Shown: positions 24,031 to 36,198 of the stretch, one piece after another
Layout: each line of letters begins with the position of its first letter
Numbering within the stretch: position 1 is the stretch's first letter
NCBI RefSeq assembly: GCF_000002425.4
Contig: NC_037275.1
Location: forward strand, 13,317,831-13,381,830
Length of the DNA stretch: 64,000 bases
Origin: Physcomitrium patens
Taxonomy: Eukaryota > Streptophyta > Bryopsida > Funariales > Funariaceae
Direction: 5' to 3'
The notes under the pieces: generated by a model
Databases searched by the model: none
What the model saw: only the letters and a program-made list of their open reading frames with translations
What the model was told of the DNA's origin: nothing
Program-made: the position numbers and the translations under genes

Positions 24031-26871
24031 AAATAAAAGGAAAAATTATGGATGTTATACTTAATTGAAGTAAGAATAGATTTGCAACTATTGTAGATCT
24101 TCACAAACTTGTCAAAATTATTAGAGTAGAAATTTCATATATCATTGGCGCCAACCACAAAAATATTAATCCTATACCTATGGAAGAAGTTTAAAACCTA
24201 CGACAAGAAGTTGTGTAGGTGAAAGAAACAAGTAGATCAACCTCACAACCAAATCCATGATGTTTTGCTTCTACAAATATAATAGGAACACAAATTAGTA
24301 TGTCCAATAAGTTTGATGGAACAAGTTCAAAATTTTGAGGATTTTTGTAACAAGTCAAGCTCTATCTAAGATTGTATTTCTTCCAATATCTTAATGGATT
24401 TATTCATATCCATACTTCTATCTATAAGTACTCTCTCTTAGTTTATAGATTTAATAGAAAAAGATTCAAAACTCCTTTAGGATTTGAATTCATTTCTAAA
24501 AGTATTTATAACTATATTCAAAGATAGTGATTGAAAAAAAGTACTAGAGATCAAATTCTTATTTTTATGATAAGGATCATAGTCAATTATCATATATGTT
24601 TTTAAATTCCAATACATTGCTTACAATGTAAACTTAAATGATAAAGCCCTTATTAGTCAATTTCAATATAGATTGAAGAATAATATCATAGATTTATTAT
24701 TGATAATGTCAAAAATAAAATCTTTGAAATAATTTTTTGCTCAAGCCATTGCATACAATAATTGATTATTTAAAAGGTATCAAGAATAAAGACTTGGATG
24801 GAGAGGAAAAAGCCAAGTAATAATAATAACTTTCAAGTTTTTAAAAACTTATTTATCAAGGCCAAAACTAAGATACAATACATTTTAAACTTCTCATTAA
24901 GCAAGAAAAGGCTCAACATCATTAAAAAGATTTGTGCTTATATTGTAGAGAAGCTAAGCATACTTCTCATTATTTTCCAAAGCAGAAATGCAATCACAAA
25001 ATGAAGAGCATAATTGCCAAAGAAGACAATATATCAGAAAATAAGTTTTTCCAACTATAATAGGGCTCATGCGGCTAGAATCATGTACAAAACCTAGTAA
25101 AGGTCTTATTTTTATCATAGATCCATCACCATATCTTACAATAGATATGTATTTAGGACCTAAAAATCACAAAGTCTTTATATTATTAGATTTAAGAGTT
25201 TTAGCCTATTTTATAGATAAAGATTTTGTCAAGAAATAAGAAATATCTTTAGTCAAGATAACTATATCTGTACATATAGAAGTCATAGATGGTCGTTTGT
25301 TATCTTTTGAAGACATTACTCATGAAACTATTTCTGTAGATGTAGTAATTAAAGATCATAATAATATAATAATATTTAATGTGATAAGTTCTTTCAATTT
25401 AATTATTTTAGGATTATTGTGATTAAAAAAATATAATTTTTAAATAGATTGGATTTCTTATAATTTTAATTTTTTTATATTTTAATATCAAATTCTAATA
25501 ATAAAATAAAAATAAATAAGCTTAATACATCCAAATTCTTACTAGTAAGTACAAGAACTTTTATGCATGTGGCAAAAGAAGGGTCATCTTTTGCTATATA
25601 TGCCAAATATATTTTTAAGAATAAAAAGATGTCAAGTAGTATTTTTAGCCTCTATTAAGATTTTCATGATATTTTTGAAAACAAAATGTAGATATTTTTT
25701 AAAATTTTTGATCTTATGATTGTTCAATTGATTTACAAGAAAGAATTCAACTATCATTTGGATTGATGAATTGGCTACATTAAAAGAGTACATTGACAAA
25801 AACTTAGCTAAGAACTTCATATGCCATTTGAAACTCTACCAAGAACTCCTATCTCATTTGTAAAGAAAAATGATGGATCTTTGTAGATGTGGAATAATTA
25901 TTAAGGACTTAAGAATATCACCATCAAAAATAGGTATCTCTTGCCTTTAATTTCAAGACTTCTTAACCAACTCAATGAAGTAAAGATCTATACAAAAATA
26001 GATCTACAAAGAACATACAGCCTAATCCACATGAAAAAAAGAGATCAATAGAAGATTACTTTTTGAACTAGGTATCGACATTTTGAATATAATATCATGT
26101 CTTTTAGACTCATGAATATACCAATTGCTTTTCAAAATCTCATGAATGATGTCTTTTGTGAGTTTTTTGATGGTTATGTTATGGATTATTTTAACAAAAT
26201 TCTAATCTACTTTAAAAACATAAATAAATATGAACTTAATATTTTTTGTAAGTTACAAAAACTTAGAGATGCAAGATTATATGTACAAATAGAAAATTAT
26301 ATATTCCACATTACTTAAATTAATTTTTGAAATAAACCTTTTTATAATTGAGGATTTATTTAAAAAATAGCATCACTATCTAAAAGGTGCTTTTAATCCA
26401 ATTATTATATATATAGATCATAAGAACCTCTAATACTTCATATCGACACGTGTTTTGAATTGTCACCAAGTTTATTAAAGTATGTCTTTGTCAAGATTTG
26501 ATTTTAAAATCACTTATAGATTCAAAAAACAACAAGGTTTACCAAATACCTTTTCTAAATATTTTTATCTTGTACTAAAAGAAAAAAATGCATCTTTTAA
26601 TCAACAAAGAATGATTTTCTTGAAATTAGAATATTTTCAACTTTGAAAAATAAAATCAACATTGACTATTGATTCAACTTTTTTCAAGAAAATTAAATCA
26701 AATATGTCTTCTAATCTTCTTGTTCATGATATCAAGAATAATTCTTTTATATCTTATAATACTTCTAAGTTTGAATTCAAGAATAATCTATTATATTCCA
26801 AAGGATGATTATATATTATAGAAGGTAAGTATGATTATATATTTTTCAAGCTCATCATGACTTTTTAGCAA
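24031..26871 (+). pseudogene. B3 gag, protease, RT, RNase H and integrase start
   Basis: Gag follows B4 (KNRFATIVDLHKLVK near 24080; degraded zinc knuckle near 24940), but the likely start ATG has become ATA. Protease reads LLDLRVLAYFI near 25190, so the active-site triplet is gone. RT shows IYTKIDLQRTY near 25990 and ends in frame at 26097-26318 with MDYFNKILIYF in place of the catalytic Asp pair. About 0.5 kb between RT and RNase H is deleted. The integrase start (MSSNLLVHDI near 26705) runs to the D3 junction. Confidence 0.7.
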
Positions 26872-26875
26872 TCGA

Positions 26876-29015
26876 TGATGTATTATATGAAGTCTTGCTT
26901 AAGAATGCACCAAGCACCTAACAGTAAAAGATAGAATAGAAATTATAAAAAAAAAATCCTAACTCTAATAGAATATTAAATAAACTTTAATTAAATCTTA
27001 ACAATACTAAGCAAGCATTAATCAAATCTAAAAAAAATCCTTAAGAAATTATAAAAGAAATAATAAGAAATCTTAAAAGAGTTAAAAAAAATCCACAATA
27101 AACTTTAAAAGAATTCCTATAAAATCTTGAAGAAATATTAGAATAATTATAAATATATCTTAAATAAATCTCAATCAAATCATAATCTAATCCAAGTTCA
27201 AATTCTAATAGACTTCAATCAAATTCCAAGTCAAATCTTAAATCCTAAGCAAATTCTAAATCCTAATCCTAATCCTAAGTAAATTTTTTCACAAACATAC
27301 AATTGAAGAAGATTCGAGAAGATTCTACGAGGTTCCAAAAGATTTCAAGAAGATTCTTATAGATCCTAGAAGATTCCAAAAGATTCTAAAAGATTCTAAT
27401 AGGTTCTAAGAAGATTCTAATAGATTCTAAAAAAATTCTAAAAGATCATAGCAGATCCTAAAAGGTTCTAGGAGGCTTTAGATGATTTACAAAGCTACCA
27501 AAGAAAGATCTTAGGCTTGCTTTGTTCTCAAGCCTCATAAAAAATTTTAAAGAAGCTTCCTAGGACCTAGTATATGTAGGAGTCAAGGTTGAGAGGATCC
27601 TTAGTCTCAACAACTCACTTCTTGTGGTCTAGTCATGACCTTCTTACTTTGTATCTAATTATTATTCTAATGTCAAGCTAATTTTATTTCTCGGTCTTGA
27701 ATCTTTATCTTGTATATGGTTCCTAACTAATTCTAAATCAAATCCTAAATCCTAATCCAATCCTAAATCCTAACCAAATCTTAACCAAATCCTAAATAAA
27801 TTCTAAATCCTACATTCTAAATAAATCTTAAATCCTAAATCTTAAACAAATCCTAAATCATATCCTAAATTCTAGTCCAACTCTAAACCGTAACCAAACT
27901 TTGATCAAATTCTAAATCCTAAGTCAATCCTAATTCTAAACCAAATCCTAACCAAAATCTAACCAATTTAACCTATTCCTAGTACAATTTAGAACGTCAA
28001 TATCTATCAATTAAACTATTGATCTTATTTAAAATTTTATAAACTTTTTAAAAATTAAATTAGCAATAAATTTATAAAATTTGAAGATAATTGTACTTAT
28101 CAAATGGAAGAAAAATCCTAAAATCTTCTTAGGTATTAGCCAACCTTCTACTCCAATTTGAATGTTGAATTTTTAGTATAAATATCTCTTTATTAAACCA
28201 TTCAATTGTTCTCAAATTTCATATATGTATAGAAAATCAAGTCTATTATCCTTACACATAAATTTCACTCCAATCCAATTAATAGATTACTAAAGATCTT
28301 AGAAATCCTAACTGTCCCTCAAAGTCCAGTTTTTAAGACCTCAATCTACTTGGTATTCAATAACCTTCAATTCAACCATTTGTTCAAATTCAAAATTATA
28401 ATACATACTCTAAATAACTATTTACATAAGTCTTCAAAATTTGAATCATAGCTCTACTACCAAACTGACCAAATTCTCCAAAATATAATAGTCTTTTTTA
28501 TTTTACAAATTCTAAAATTATCCAAAATAATTGTGACTTTGTAGAGCTTTTACAAAGTCATTATATATTCAAATAACTCAAAATCAATGCCAATAGAAAC
28601 CTTATTAAGTCTACTCTTAACTTCTATTCTCTAATTTGCAAAAAACTATGGAATTGCTATAAGTGCCCTATTTTGTACCTTGTGGTCTGATTTTGACCTA
28701 GGATGATAACCAGTCTTCTTCAGATTTAAAATTTTACTCTTTTGAATTAAAATTTATTCAAATCAATTCCTAATTTCTTCTTACATATGTACATATCATT
28801 TTTTTCTAATCTACCTTATTTTGCCTTATTTATGGTCTTATAAAATAAGTAGAAGCCTACTTTATAAAAAGGTAGCATTTACACATTTAGTTTTACTTTC
28901 TTTTGGACTATTGTTTATTTTTTAAGATAATTTGTTATAATATTTGAAATAAGATCTACTATAATATAATAATTTCTTTATCTTTTTTACCTATTAATTG
29001 TATTACCTTACAACA
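26876..29015 (-). repeat. D3: LTR-like element, interrupted by a family C solo LTR
   Basis: The reverse complement of D2. Its plus-strand left end, TGATGTATTATATGAAG, matches the inverted end of D2, and its right end has TATTACCTTACAACA. Flanks TCGA and CCAA fit a decayed 4-bp duplication. The AATCCTAANTC arrays at 27170-27286 and 27730-27990 are the reversed TTAGGATT array. B3 integrase resumes directly after it. Confidence 0.65.
27287..27729 (+). repeat. Solo LTR of family C inside D3
   Basis: It aligns along its whole length with the C2 LTR (58078-58529), with shared blocks such as CATACAATTGAAGAAG, GGTTCTAGGAGGCTTTAGATG and GGATCCTTAGTCTCAACAAC. It splits the TTAGGATT array of D3 and has no internal region. 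Ends are within a few bases. Confidence 0.8.
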
Positions 29016-29274
29016 CCAAATATTTTGAATACAACAAGACTTTCAAACTTATACCTAGAGATTTTTGGTAGCCTCAAATATAACAGGCAATCAAAAAGTT
29101 TTTACAATCATGCAATATTTATTCAAGATCCAAAACTCCTAGTCATTGATCTTATAGACTTTTTTAATCATTACCAATTTCAAACCAACTATATTTTTTT
29201 GTTTCTATGAATTTTATCATGGATCTTATAATCTCAAATTTATATGATTCTATAATTCTGAAAATAGATCATTT
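29016..29274 (+). pseudogene. B3 integrase, zinc-finger part
   Basis: It reads EYNKTFKLIPRDFW then SCNIYSRSKTPSH, the HHCC region of B1 integrase with the second Cys changed to Tyr, and continues to VSMNFIMDL around the first catalytic Asp. It is bounded by D3 and F1. Confidence 0.7.
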
Positions 29275-29889
29275 TGTAATAAATTATAGGTAAGATTTTT
29301 GTATTATTGTTACATAGGGATAGACAGTTAGAATTATGGAAGTTTCTAGAATTAAAATTAGGTTAGTGGATCACATAGGACTCATTGTAGAACATTCTAG
29401 AAAGAGTTTAGAGTGGTTATTTAGATGAAGCCTACCATGGAACCTTTTAGAAAGAATTTAGAGCGGTTATTTAGATAAGGCCTACCATAGAACCTTTTAG
29501 AAAAAGCTTAGGGCGATTTGCTAAATAAAGCCTATCATAGAACCTTCTAAAAAGAATTTATGGCAATCTATGTAGAATCCACCACTTAAGAATATTCTAG
29601 AAAATCTAAGGTGGTAGAACAAAATATAAATATGATTTGTCAAGGACTTTTAGAGCATCAAGTCAAATATGGCTTTGGATCCTTTTTCTTAATACAATTA
29701 GATTTTATATCTTTCTATTTTGTTCTGTTTTGGTCTAATTTTGCTTGTTCAATTTTGTCTTTTGTATTTTATTCTATTTAGTTCTATTCATTTTTATTAT
29801 GGTCCAATTTTTCCTACCTTATGAAGAGATTTTATGTTGCTGTAAATTAGAAGGATCTTAGACACTTGAAATAAATGAGTCTTGTTTCA
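29275..29889 (+). repeat. F1: 615-bp TG...CA element, probable solo LTR
   Basis: It begins TGTAATAAATTATAGG and ends CTTGTTTCA, with ATTT on both sides. It has repeated blocks of about 45 bp with GAACCTTTTAGAAAGAATT and a TATA-like ATATAAATAT near 29624. It is non-coding and matches F2. Size, termini and TATA fit a solo LTR of a family whose internal part is not in this window. Confidence 0.65.
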
Positions 29890-30453
29890 ATTTTATTAAA
29901 ATAGCATATTTTGTACCATATATAAAATTTATTATAAGTGATAAAATAGCTAAGCTTTTTTTTGACAATATCTATTGATATTATGGATTTTTTAAAGATA
30001 TTATATCTAATAGGTGGATTTAATTTATATCAAGATTTAAAAAAAAAATTTAAGATTTTATAGGTTGATATAAAGTTCTCTTCAGCTTTTCATCTTCAAA
30101 TTAATGGATCAAATAAAATAGGTGAATTTAATTTTGAAGCAATATTTGAGATGTTCCATCAATTATCATCAAGATGATTTAATAACTTTTTTGTGATTGA
30201 CAGAGTTTACATATAATGATTTAGTACATTCTTCAACTTAACAAACATCTTTCTTTGCCAATTATGATTATCATCCACAACTTGATATTTTTGACTTTTC
30301 AAAAGTTGATAATTCCATGGCAAAAGATTTGAAAAATCATTTGTCAAAGGTATATGCAATAATAAAGGCACAATTAAAAAAAAATCAAGAATGACAAAAC
30401 ATCAATGTAGATGTTTATTGTAAGAAAAAATTATAATTCAATGTGGATGACAA
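29890..30453 (+). pseudogene. B3 integrase catalytic core
   Basis: It continues integrase after F1, with blocks matching KMAHFVPC, DNIYRYHG, the second-Asp region, SSAFHLQINGSNK around the catalytic Glu, and FANYDYHPQLDIFDFSKVDN. Stops and G-to-A changes are frequent. It ends where F2 begins, in the sequence matching DDKVWLL. Confidence 0.7.
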
Positions 30454-31050
30454 TGTATATATAACAAGGTATAGAAAAGATAATTATATAGATAGTTAGA
30501 ACTATGGAAGTTTCTAGAATTGGGATTAGGTTAGTAGATTAAGTAGGATCCATCATAGAACATTCTATAAAAGTTTAGGATGGTTATTTAGATGGGGCCT
30601 ATCATAGAATCTTTTAGAAAAGGCTTAAGATGGTTATCTAGATAGGATTCATCACAAAACTTTCTAAATAAATCTTAGGGTAATTATGTAGATAGAATCT
30701 ATCATAATATCTTCTATAAAAGGAAATTAAAGTGGTTATCTAAGTCGGGCCTACTACCTAAGAACATTCTAGAAAGTCCAGGGTAATAGGACAAGGTATA
30801 AATAGGACTGGTTAAGGACTTTTGGTTAGGTATAGCTTCAGATCCTTTCTTTTAGTAAAGTTTGGTTTTGTTTCTTTTTGTTCAGTTCTATTCTGTTTTA
30901 TTTCTATTTGCTCAATTATCTTTTATGTCCTATTCTATTTAATTCTCTTTAATTCTATTCTAGTTTGTTTTTTCTTATTTTGTGATGAAAATTTATATTA
31001 CTATAGAATAGAAGGATTTTGAAATTTTGAGATAATTTGGTCCTGTTTCA
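30454..31050 (+). repeat. F2: second copy of the F element
   Basis: A 597-bp copy matching F1 throughout in direct orientation (shared ATAGNNAGTTAGAANTATGGA, GGTTATTTAGATG and CCTGTTTCA). It has a good TATA box, TATAAATAGG, at 30797-30806. B3 coding sequence resumes at 31051. The 45-bp internal repeats are also present. Confidence 0.65.
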
Positions 31051-31430
31051 ATATAGCTACTTGCAATATTAAAACTACTTGTTTTTATGATAAATTGGAC
31101 TATTGTAGGCTTTGATCTTTTTCTATTTGTGAATAAATCAATCTAATTACTTATTAATTACATCTATCAAAGTCTATGAAGATCCATCTTATATTCCATA
31201 TATCTCTTTTTAAGCCAGTTATGACAATGAATATCTTGAAAAGAAGACAAATGCCACCTCCTCCAATAGAAGGAAATAATAATCAAGAGTGTGATGTGAA
31301 AGAAGTCTTAAATTCAAGGCACTACCAAAATAGATTAGATTATCTTGTTCATTGTTGTGAATTTAATATTAGTGAAATGCATTAGGTACAAATATTCAAA
31401 AAATCTTAATAAGTTTTATCATATAAGAAG
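31051..31430 (+). pseudogene. B3 GPY/F end and chromodomain
   Basis: It shows KIHLIFHISLFKP, then RRQMPPPPIE, then VKEVLNSRHYQNRLDYLVHCCEF. This is the chromodomain linker and first half, with the aromatic Trp of LVHW changed to Cys. A stop at 31383 removes the rest. Chromodomains steer integration to marked chromatin in this group. Confidence 0.75.
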
Positions 31431-32652
31431 AATGCAATTTGAACTTCAATTCAAAAGTACTTAAAGCCAATACCAAAATCTTTAAAAATCCTCTATTTAG
31501 TAACTTCAACTATACATAAACTCCAATTGCCTTATTACTTTCATAAGGATAATTGTTTTTTTTTTTTTTTGAAGTCCTAACTTAATTAGTGAGCTTTGGT
31601 GAGTTGTAACTCATAATTGGATCATCCATTCAATGAAAAAATTTGCATATAAATTTCACTTTAAGTCTCTTATATCCTTAGAAAAATTTAGCCCAATTTA
31701 AATAATAAATTATGATAAAAAGTCCAAAAATTACACTGATATTACTTAGCCACCAACTTGAAAGTTGATACAAATATTCTGGTAGTTTTTCAATTACTAA
31801 CTTCAACTCAAAATCAATATATACCTTGATCTTGAAGTCTTCTAATATCATGCCAAATTTCACCTTAATCCAACTAATAAAATTTTAGATATCATAAAAA
31901 TCTTGTTTGACTTCAAACTACCAATTTTTGATACCTTCTTGTATCAAAATCTAGATATCTCTCAATTACAATATTAGACTTATACAAAATTTTAGATTCA
32001 TTTAAAACATTTAATCAACTAAATACTATCAAATTTTGAACTATAGCTATGACAACAACTACACAAACTAGCCGAGAGTGCTAGCTTTATTTGTATTGTT
32101 TAAATCTTAAGTCATTGATATAAATTCTAAATTTAAATAATAATTACAAAATCATTTTAAACTCTATAAAAATAATTCTTATACTTCTACAATAAGCTTA
32201 AATCTAATTCACAAATCCTAATTATCAATCTTCAAATATCCTCTTACTTTGCTCTAGGTGGTTGTTTTAGTGGTTGGAGGTCTGATTTCCACCCTGTCCT
32301 ACAAATGGTCAATCCTTGGATATCAATCCAACCTATTTTAAAGATTTTTTAGTCCAATCATATTTTTAATTTAATCTTAGTATCAACCATACCATTTATT
32401 TATCTTTTCCATCTTATTTTTATCAATTTATGGCCCTTCTAAAGTAATAAAAAGAATTCTATAATCTAGAAAGTAAAATTATTAATCTACCTTTAAACTA
32501 TTAGCTATTAAGAGAAGAAAATAAATTAAGAGGCTTTTTATTAAAGCCATGTTTAAATATCTTAAATTCTTATTGAATCAAGATAATTAAATAATAATTA
32601 GAAATTTATTTTTAATTATATTTTCTTCATATAATTATGTTATAATAGAACA
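31431..32652 (-). repeat. D4: diverged, truncated D element
   Basis: Reverse-strand similarity to D2/D3 is best at 32230-32652 (GGTCTGATTT, then TCAATTTATGGCCCTTCT). The right end, TTATGTTATAATAGAACA, matches the inverted start of D. The TTAGGATT array is not seen and the left part is poorly conserved. No coding potential. Confidence 0.45.
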
Positions 32653-32888
32653 ACACATATTTTTTTCTAAACAAACTTATAAGAACTAGTAAAATATTTG
32701 TTACAACACTTAGGCAACTAAAGTTTGATTGATGCAAAAGATTATCATATGTATTGCATCATCAGATATTGCTACTTAAAGAATGAAGAATCGTGCATTC
32801 TACATTTAAGATTCTACTAAATTGTAACAAAGACTCTTGTTGTTCAATTACTGAGAATTTTAACCATGATGAGTTTATTTGCTAAACT

Positions 32889-33110
32889 TTGCTTATTACT
32901 TGGAATAAACTTCCAATGGAACATTGTTATTATCTTAAGGTACTTGATCGCTCCTTTAAAAACATTCAAGATATAGATCATCCATTTGAAGAAACTATAA
33001 TAGTTTTTGGTGGAGATTTTTTTCAAATATTATCAATAATTATGAAAGAAATTCAAAAAGAAATTGTAACAACATATTTTTTGATATTCAATAATTTGGT
33101 CTCAAATAAA
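32889..33110 (+). pseudogene. Helitron PIF1-like helicase fragment (Walker B region)
   Basis: The reading LPMEHCYYLKVLDRSFKNI, then PFEETIIVFGGDFFQILSI, corresponds to the helicase segment APMxHRYxxEALDRTLRD...PFGGKTIVLGGDFRQILPV of plant Helitrons, rolling-circle DNA transposons. The acidic pair of motif II is lost and the rest of the protein is absent. A matching C-terminal piece lies at 46310-46684, on the far side of B4. Confidence 0.7.
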
Positions 33111-33664
33111 AATCTATATATTAAAAGAAAATATGGGGTTGAATTTTATGAGTATAAAATTCACTCCTCAATCCAATTATAAAATGGCCTCAATTAAGAG
33201 TTGCTTGTAATAGATGGTATGAAGTAAAATTAGTAAGAAGAAGAACAAAAATAAAAGAAATAAAATTCAATACAAGTGGATCAAGTAATTGTATGTTACG
33301 AAACTAGTTATAATCTGTTTATTGAATTTTTACATAGTCAAAAATAAAAAATAAAAATAAAAAAATATTTTAAAAAAATTACTTTTATATCTTTTCAATG
33401 ATATAAGAAACATATAAATCCGAATTACTATGATTAAGTTATGAAGGTTTAAAAAATAAAAAGTAAATAAATAAAAAGTTAAGTAGTTAATTTTTATGTC
33501 AAGAATAACTTATTTAAGATATCATGAGTTTGAGCCTCCCCAAGGCTCATAAGTAGTGTATATGGGTTCATAAGAGAGGCCATAAGGCCTAAGTCTTATC
33601 TTTCTAACTACCTTCAAGGTATTACAATCCATATGAGACTTATGCACCTCCCTTCTTAGAAGGA
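33111..33664. other. AT-rich spacer, possible Helitron remains
   Basis: No readable motif. From about 33520 to 33660 base composition rises (GAGCCTCCCCAAGGCTCATA), including a short inverted pair GAGCC/GGCTC, but no element could be assigned. Confidence 0.4.
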
Positions 33665-33669
33665 TTATA

Positions 33670-33988
33670 TATCATGGATATATACATTTATCCCAATAGT
33701 TACTTATATGATTAGGTAGAAGTAGGTAAATATAGACTAATTTCATAAAGTCTTTTGAAAAAGCTTCGTAGAAGCTTCATAGACACGGTTTTGACTTTAG
33801 ATGTATTAGTAGGTTATAAACTTGGCCAACAAGCTAACTATGTATTCGTAGCTTGTGAAACAAGTTATCTCCATGTAGTAGCTTGTTGAACAAGCTAATT
33901 ACATGGTGCATACATAGATAAGTTGCCTTGCAATTTAAGACATGTGGCTAGCAAAGTCAATACATGTTGGAGGTCCTATAGGACATTG
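33670..33988 (+). repeat. B4 5' LTR, first part
   Basis: It matches the first 319 bp of the LTR at 44899, starting TATCATGGA (TG mutated to TA). It is cut at 33988, immediately before B1. The last five bases, CATTG, form the B1 target duplication. Confidence 0.88.
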
Positions 33989-34540
33989 TGTCACGGCCAT
34001 AATCATGTAAGCTAATAATTACATATAGAAATAGGTAGAAGTAAGTAAAAGTAGATAAAAGTAAGTTAATTATATAATATTTAATATAGAAGCTTCCTAG
34101 AAACTTCCTAGACGCTGCTTTGACTTCATAGGTGTCTTTAATTGACTTTTTGGATTAGAAACGTGGTCAACAAGTTGGCCATGTGCCACACATGTTGTTA
34201 GCTTGAAGATCAAGCTAACTATGTGGCCTTCACATAGAAAAACTTGCCTTGTAAGTCAAGGCATGTGTCCTACAAAGTCAACACATATTGGAGGTCCTAT
34301 AGAACGTCGCCACGTAGCCCTTAGTTAGATAGTATATATAGAGACAAGAGTGAAGGCTTCTTCACTCTTGTCAACTCCTTTCTTGCTTCTAGTCCAGGTT
34401 CAAGAGTCTTTAGTTTCTTGTCTTGTGGCAATAGCCATTCCAGTTTCCTTTTAATATACCTACTTGTTTATATTTTGACTTATTATATCGAGATAGCCTT
34501 TTGGTGTATATTTTTCCTCATCGAGTCTTTGTCCTTGACA
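33989..34540 (+). repeat. B1 5' LTR
   Basis: Starts TGTCACGGCC and ends GTCCTTGACA. A TATATATA box at 34333-34340 is the likely promoter. It is 546/552 identical to the 3' LTR by direct comparison. Confidence 0.95.
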
Positions 34541-34752
34541 GATTGACAAGAGTACACTTACAATATCAGAGCTTTGTTTTTTCTTGAGTAAGAGTGGATT
34601 ACCCCTTTCTCTTGACAAGACATAAGCGTATTAGAAGTTTGCGGATTACCCACTTCTAAACTGATATTGTTCTTAGTATCTTCTTTGTTATCAAGTCTTT
34701 CTTTTCTTTTGTCTTGAGCAATATCAAACAAATTTTTCTTCTTAGTGTCATT

Positions 34753-35843
34753 ATGGCAGAGCTTGTTGAAATGAAGAGTGCAATGGCACAAATGCAAGAG
34801 CAAATGAGGGAGTTAATGCTTGCGATGCATCAACTCAATTCACAAACACCGGAAAGAACAAGAATAGTAGAAAGTGGAGATATAGAGATGATCGGAGCTG
34901 CTTCAACATCTACAACAAATCACGTTCCTTCTCCAATTGTACAACACCCTATAAGCACTAGAGAACCAAGAATTGCCTTACCTGAGAAATTTGATGGTAC
35001 GAGATCAAAGTTTCGAGGGTTCATCAATCAAGTACAATTGGCAATTGAACTTCAACNNNNNNNNNNNNNNNNNNNNNNNNNNNNNNNNNNNNNNNNNNNN
35101 NNNNNNNNNNNNNNNNNNNNNNNNNNNNNNNNNNNNNNNNNNNNNNNNNNNNNNNNACTCCAGGATCACAAGTCAGGTTTATTGGCACTCTACTTTCTGG
35201 TTCTGCATTATCGTGGTTTTCGTCTTTTCTTGAACAACGAAATCCAATATTGGACAATTTGGAAGCTTTTTTGGCGGAGTTTTGATCTATGTATGGTGAA
35301 CACAATGCAACTCGTGTTGCAACAAATAAGATCCGAATTCTGCGACAAGGAAATCGCTCAGTAATAGTATATGCTTCACAATTTCGACAACTTGCAATTG
35401 ACATCAAGTGGGATGATGCTGCACTCATCAGTCAATTTCTTTATGGATTGCAATACGAAGTAAAGAAATTGATGCTCAACTTACCTGATCCTCAAACTTT
35501 GAGTCAAGCAATCGATTTTGCGGTAAAATGTGATAATCGACTTTTTGAATTTCGATCTGAGAATCATTCACGGGAACCTCAACGTTATTACTCAATGGCA
35601 ACATCAACATCTTTGCCAAACGTACATTCGAAAGTAGAAGACATGCAAATTGACGCGGTACGTTTTAATCCTCTAACTGAGCAAGAAAAGATTTGTCGTC
35701 GTCAAGAAGGATTATGTTTATATTGCGGAGAACCTAAGCACACTGCTCAACATTGTCCAAAGAAACGACGCAACTATAAAATGAGAGGTACGACGGTCAA
35801 AGAAGACAACATGTCGGAAAACGGATTCGTCCAGCTACAATAA
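34753..35843 (+). pseudogene. B1 Gag with CCHC knuckle, one stop and a gap
   Basis: The start is the ATG at 34753 (MAELVEMKSAM); an upstream in-frame ATG at 34714 lies in the leader and has no counterpart in relatives. An N-terminal coiled coil is followed by PRIALPEKFDGTRSKFRGF, the typical entry to the capsid region of Tf1/sushi-type Gag. The middle is hidden by N at 35057-35156. After the gap the frame is open except for a TGA at 35283-35285, probably from CGA. The knuckle CLYCGEPKHTAQHC sits near the C-terminus. Gag forms the particle and binds RNA. Confidence 0.85.
35057..35156. other. Assembly gap (100 N) inside B1 gag
   Basis: Exactly 100 N. Flanking reading frames both belong to Gag, and comparison with B4 suggests only a short stretch is missing. 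Confidence 0.99.
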
Positions 35844-35848
35844 GGACC

Positions 35849-36198
35849 GTGCAGCTGGAACCTTGTACAATTCCTAATGAAGGTCCTATCCTCTCCTCAG
35901 AACCCTCTCCTTGTTTTATAATAGACTTATATTTAGGACCTAAGAATTACAAAGCCTCTGCTTTATTAGATTCGGGAGCCTCAGCATGTTTTTTAGATGA
36001 ACAATTTGTTAAAAGTCGTAAAATACCCTATGTACAGAAACCTAAACCAGTACATGTAGAAGTCATAGATGGTCGTCCCTTGTCTTCTGGAGATGTCACT
36101 CATGAAACTCATCCTATAAAAGTAACAATAGACGGTCATGATAGCTACATAGCTTTTAACATAATTAAATCCCCGTCCAATCCAGTTATTTTAGGTAT
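35849..36198 (+). pseudogene. B1 protease, C-terminally truncated by a deletion
   Basis: A retropepsin with SALLDSGASACFLDEQF around the catalytic DSG and NPVILGI near the end of the open stretch. Homologues continue with GLSWLEKYNP, but here the frame meets a deletion junction at about 36195-36199 and stops within two codons. The active-site triplet is intact, unlike in B2, B3, B4 and C2. Confidence 0.85.

Larger units (their letters stand above)
23472..31430 (+). mobile_element. Element B3: old chromodomain element broken by four insertions
   Basis: A plus-strand family B copy running from a truncated 5' LTR through gag, protease, RT, RNase H, integrase and chromodomain. It is interrupted in order by D3 (with a family C solo LTR inside it), F1 and F2. 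It ends where D4 begins, so its 3' LTR is missing. Removing the insertions gives a collinear match to B4. Confidence 0.75.

Noticed and set aside
33520..33660. GC-richer block with short inverted pair as a tRNA or small RNA gene
   Set aside because: No cloverleaf, no A or B box and no terminator arrangement could be drawn. No tRNA, rRNA or snRNA gene was recognised anywhere in the window.
34564..34572. TATCAGAGC after the B1 LTR as an initiator-Met primer site
   Set aside because: It resembles the core of that primer site but starts 23 bases beyond the LTR end and is not kept in B3 or B4. Priming in this group may be by another mechanism, so no call was made.
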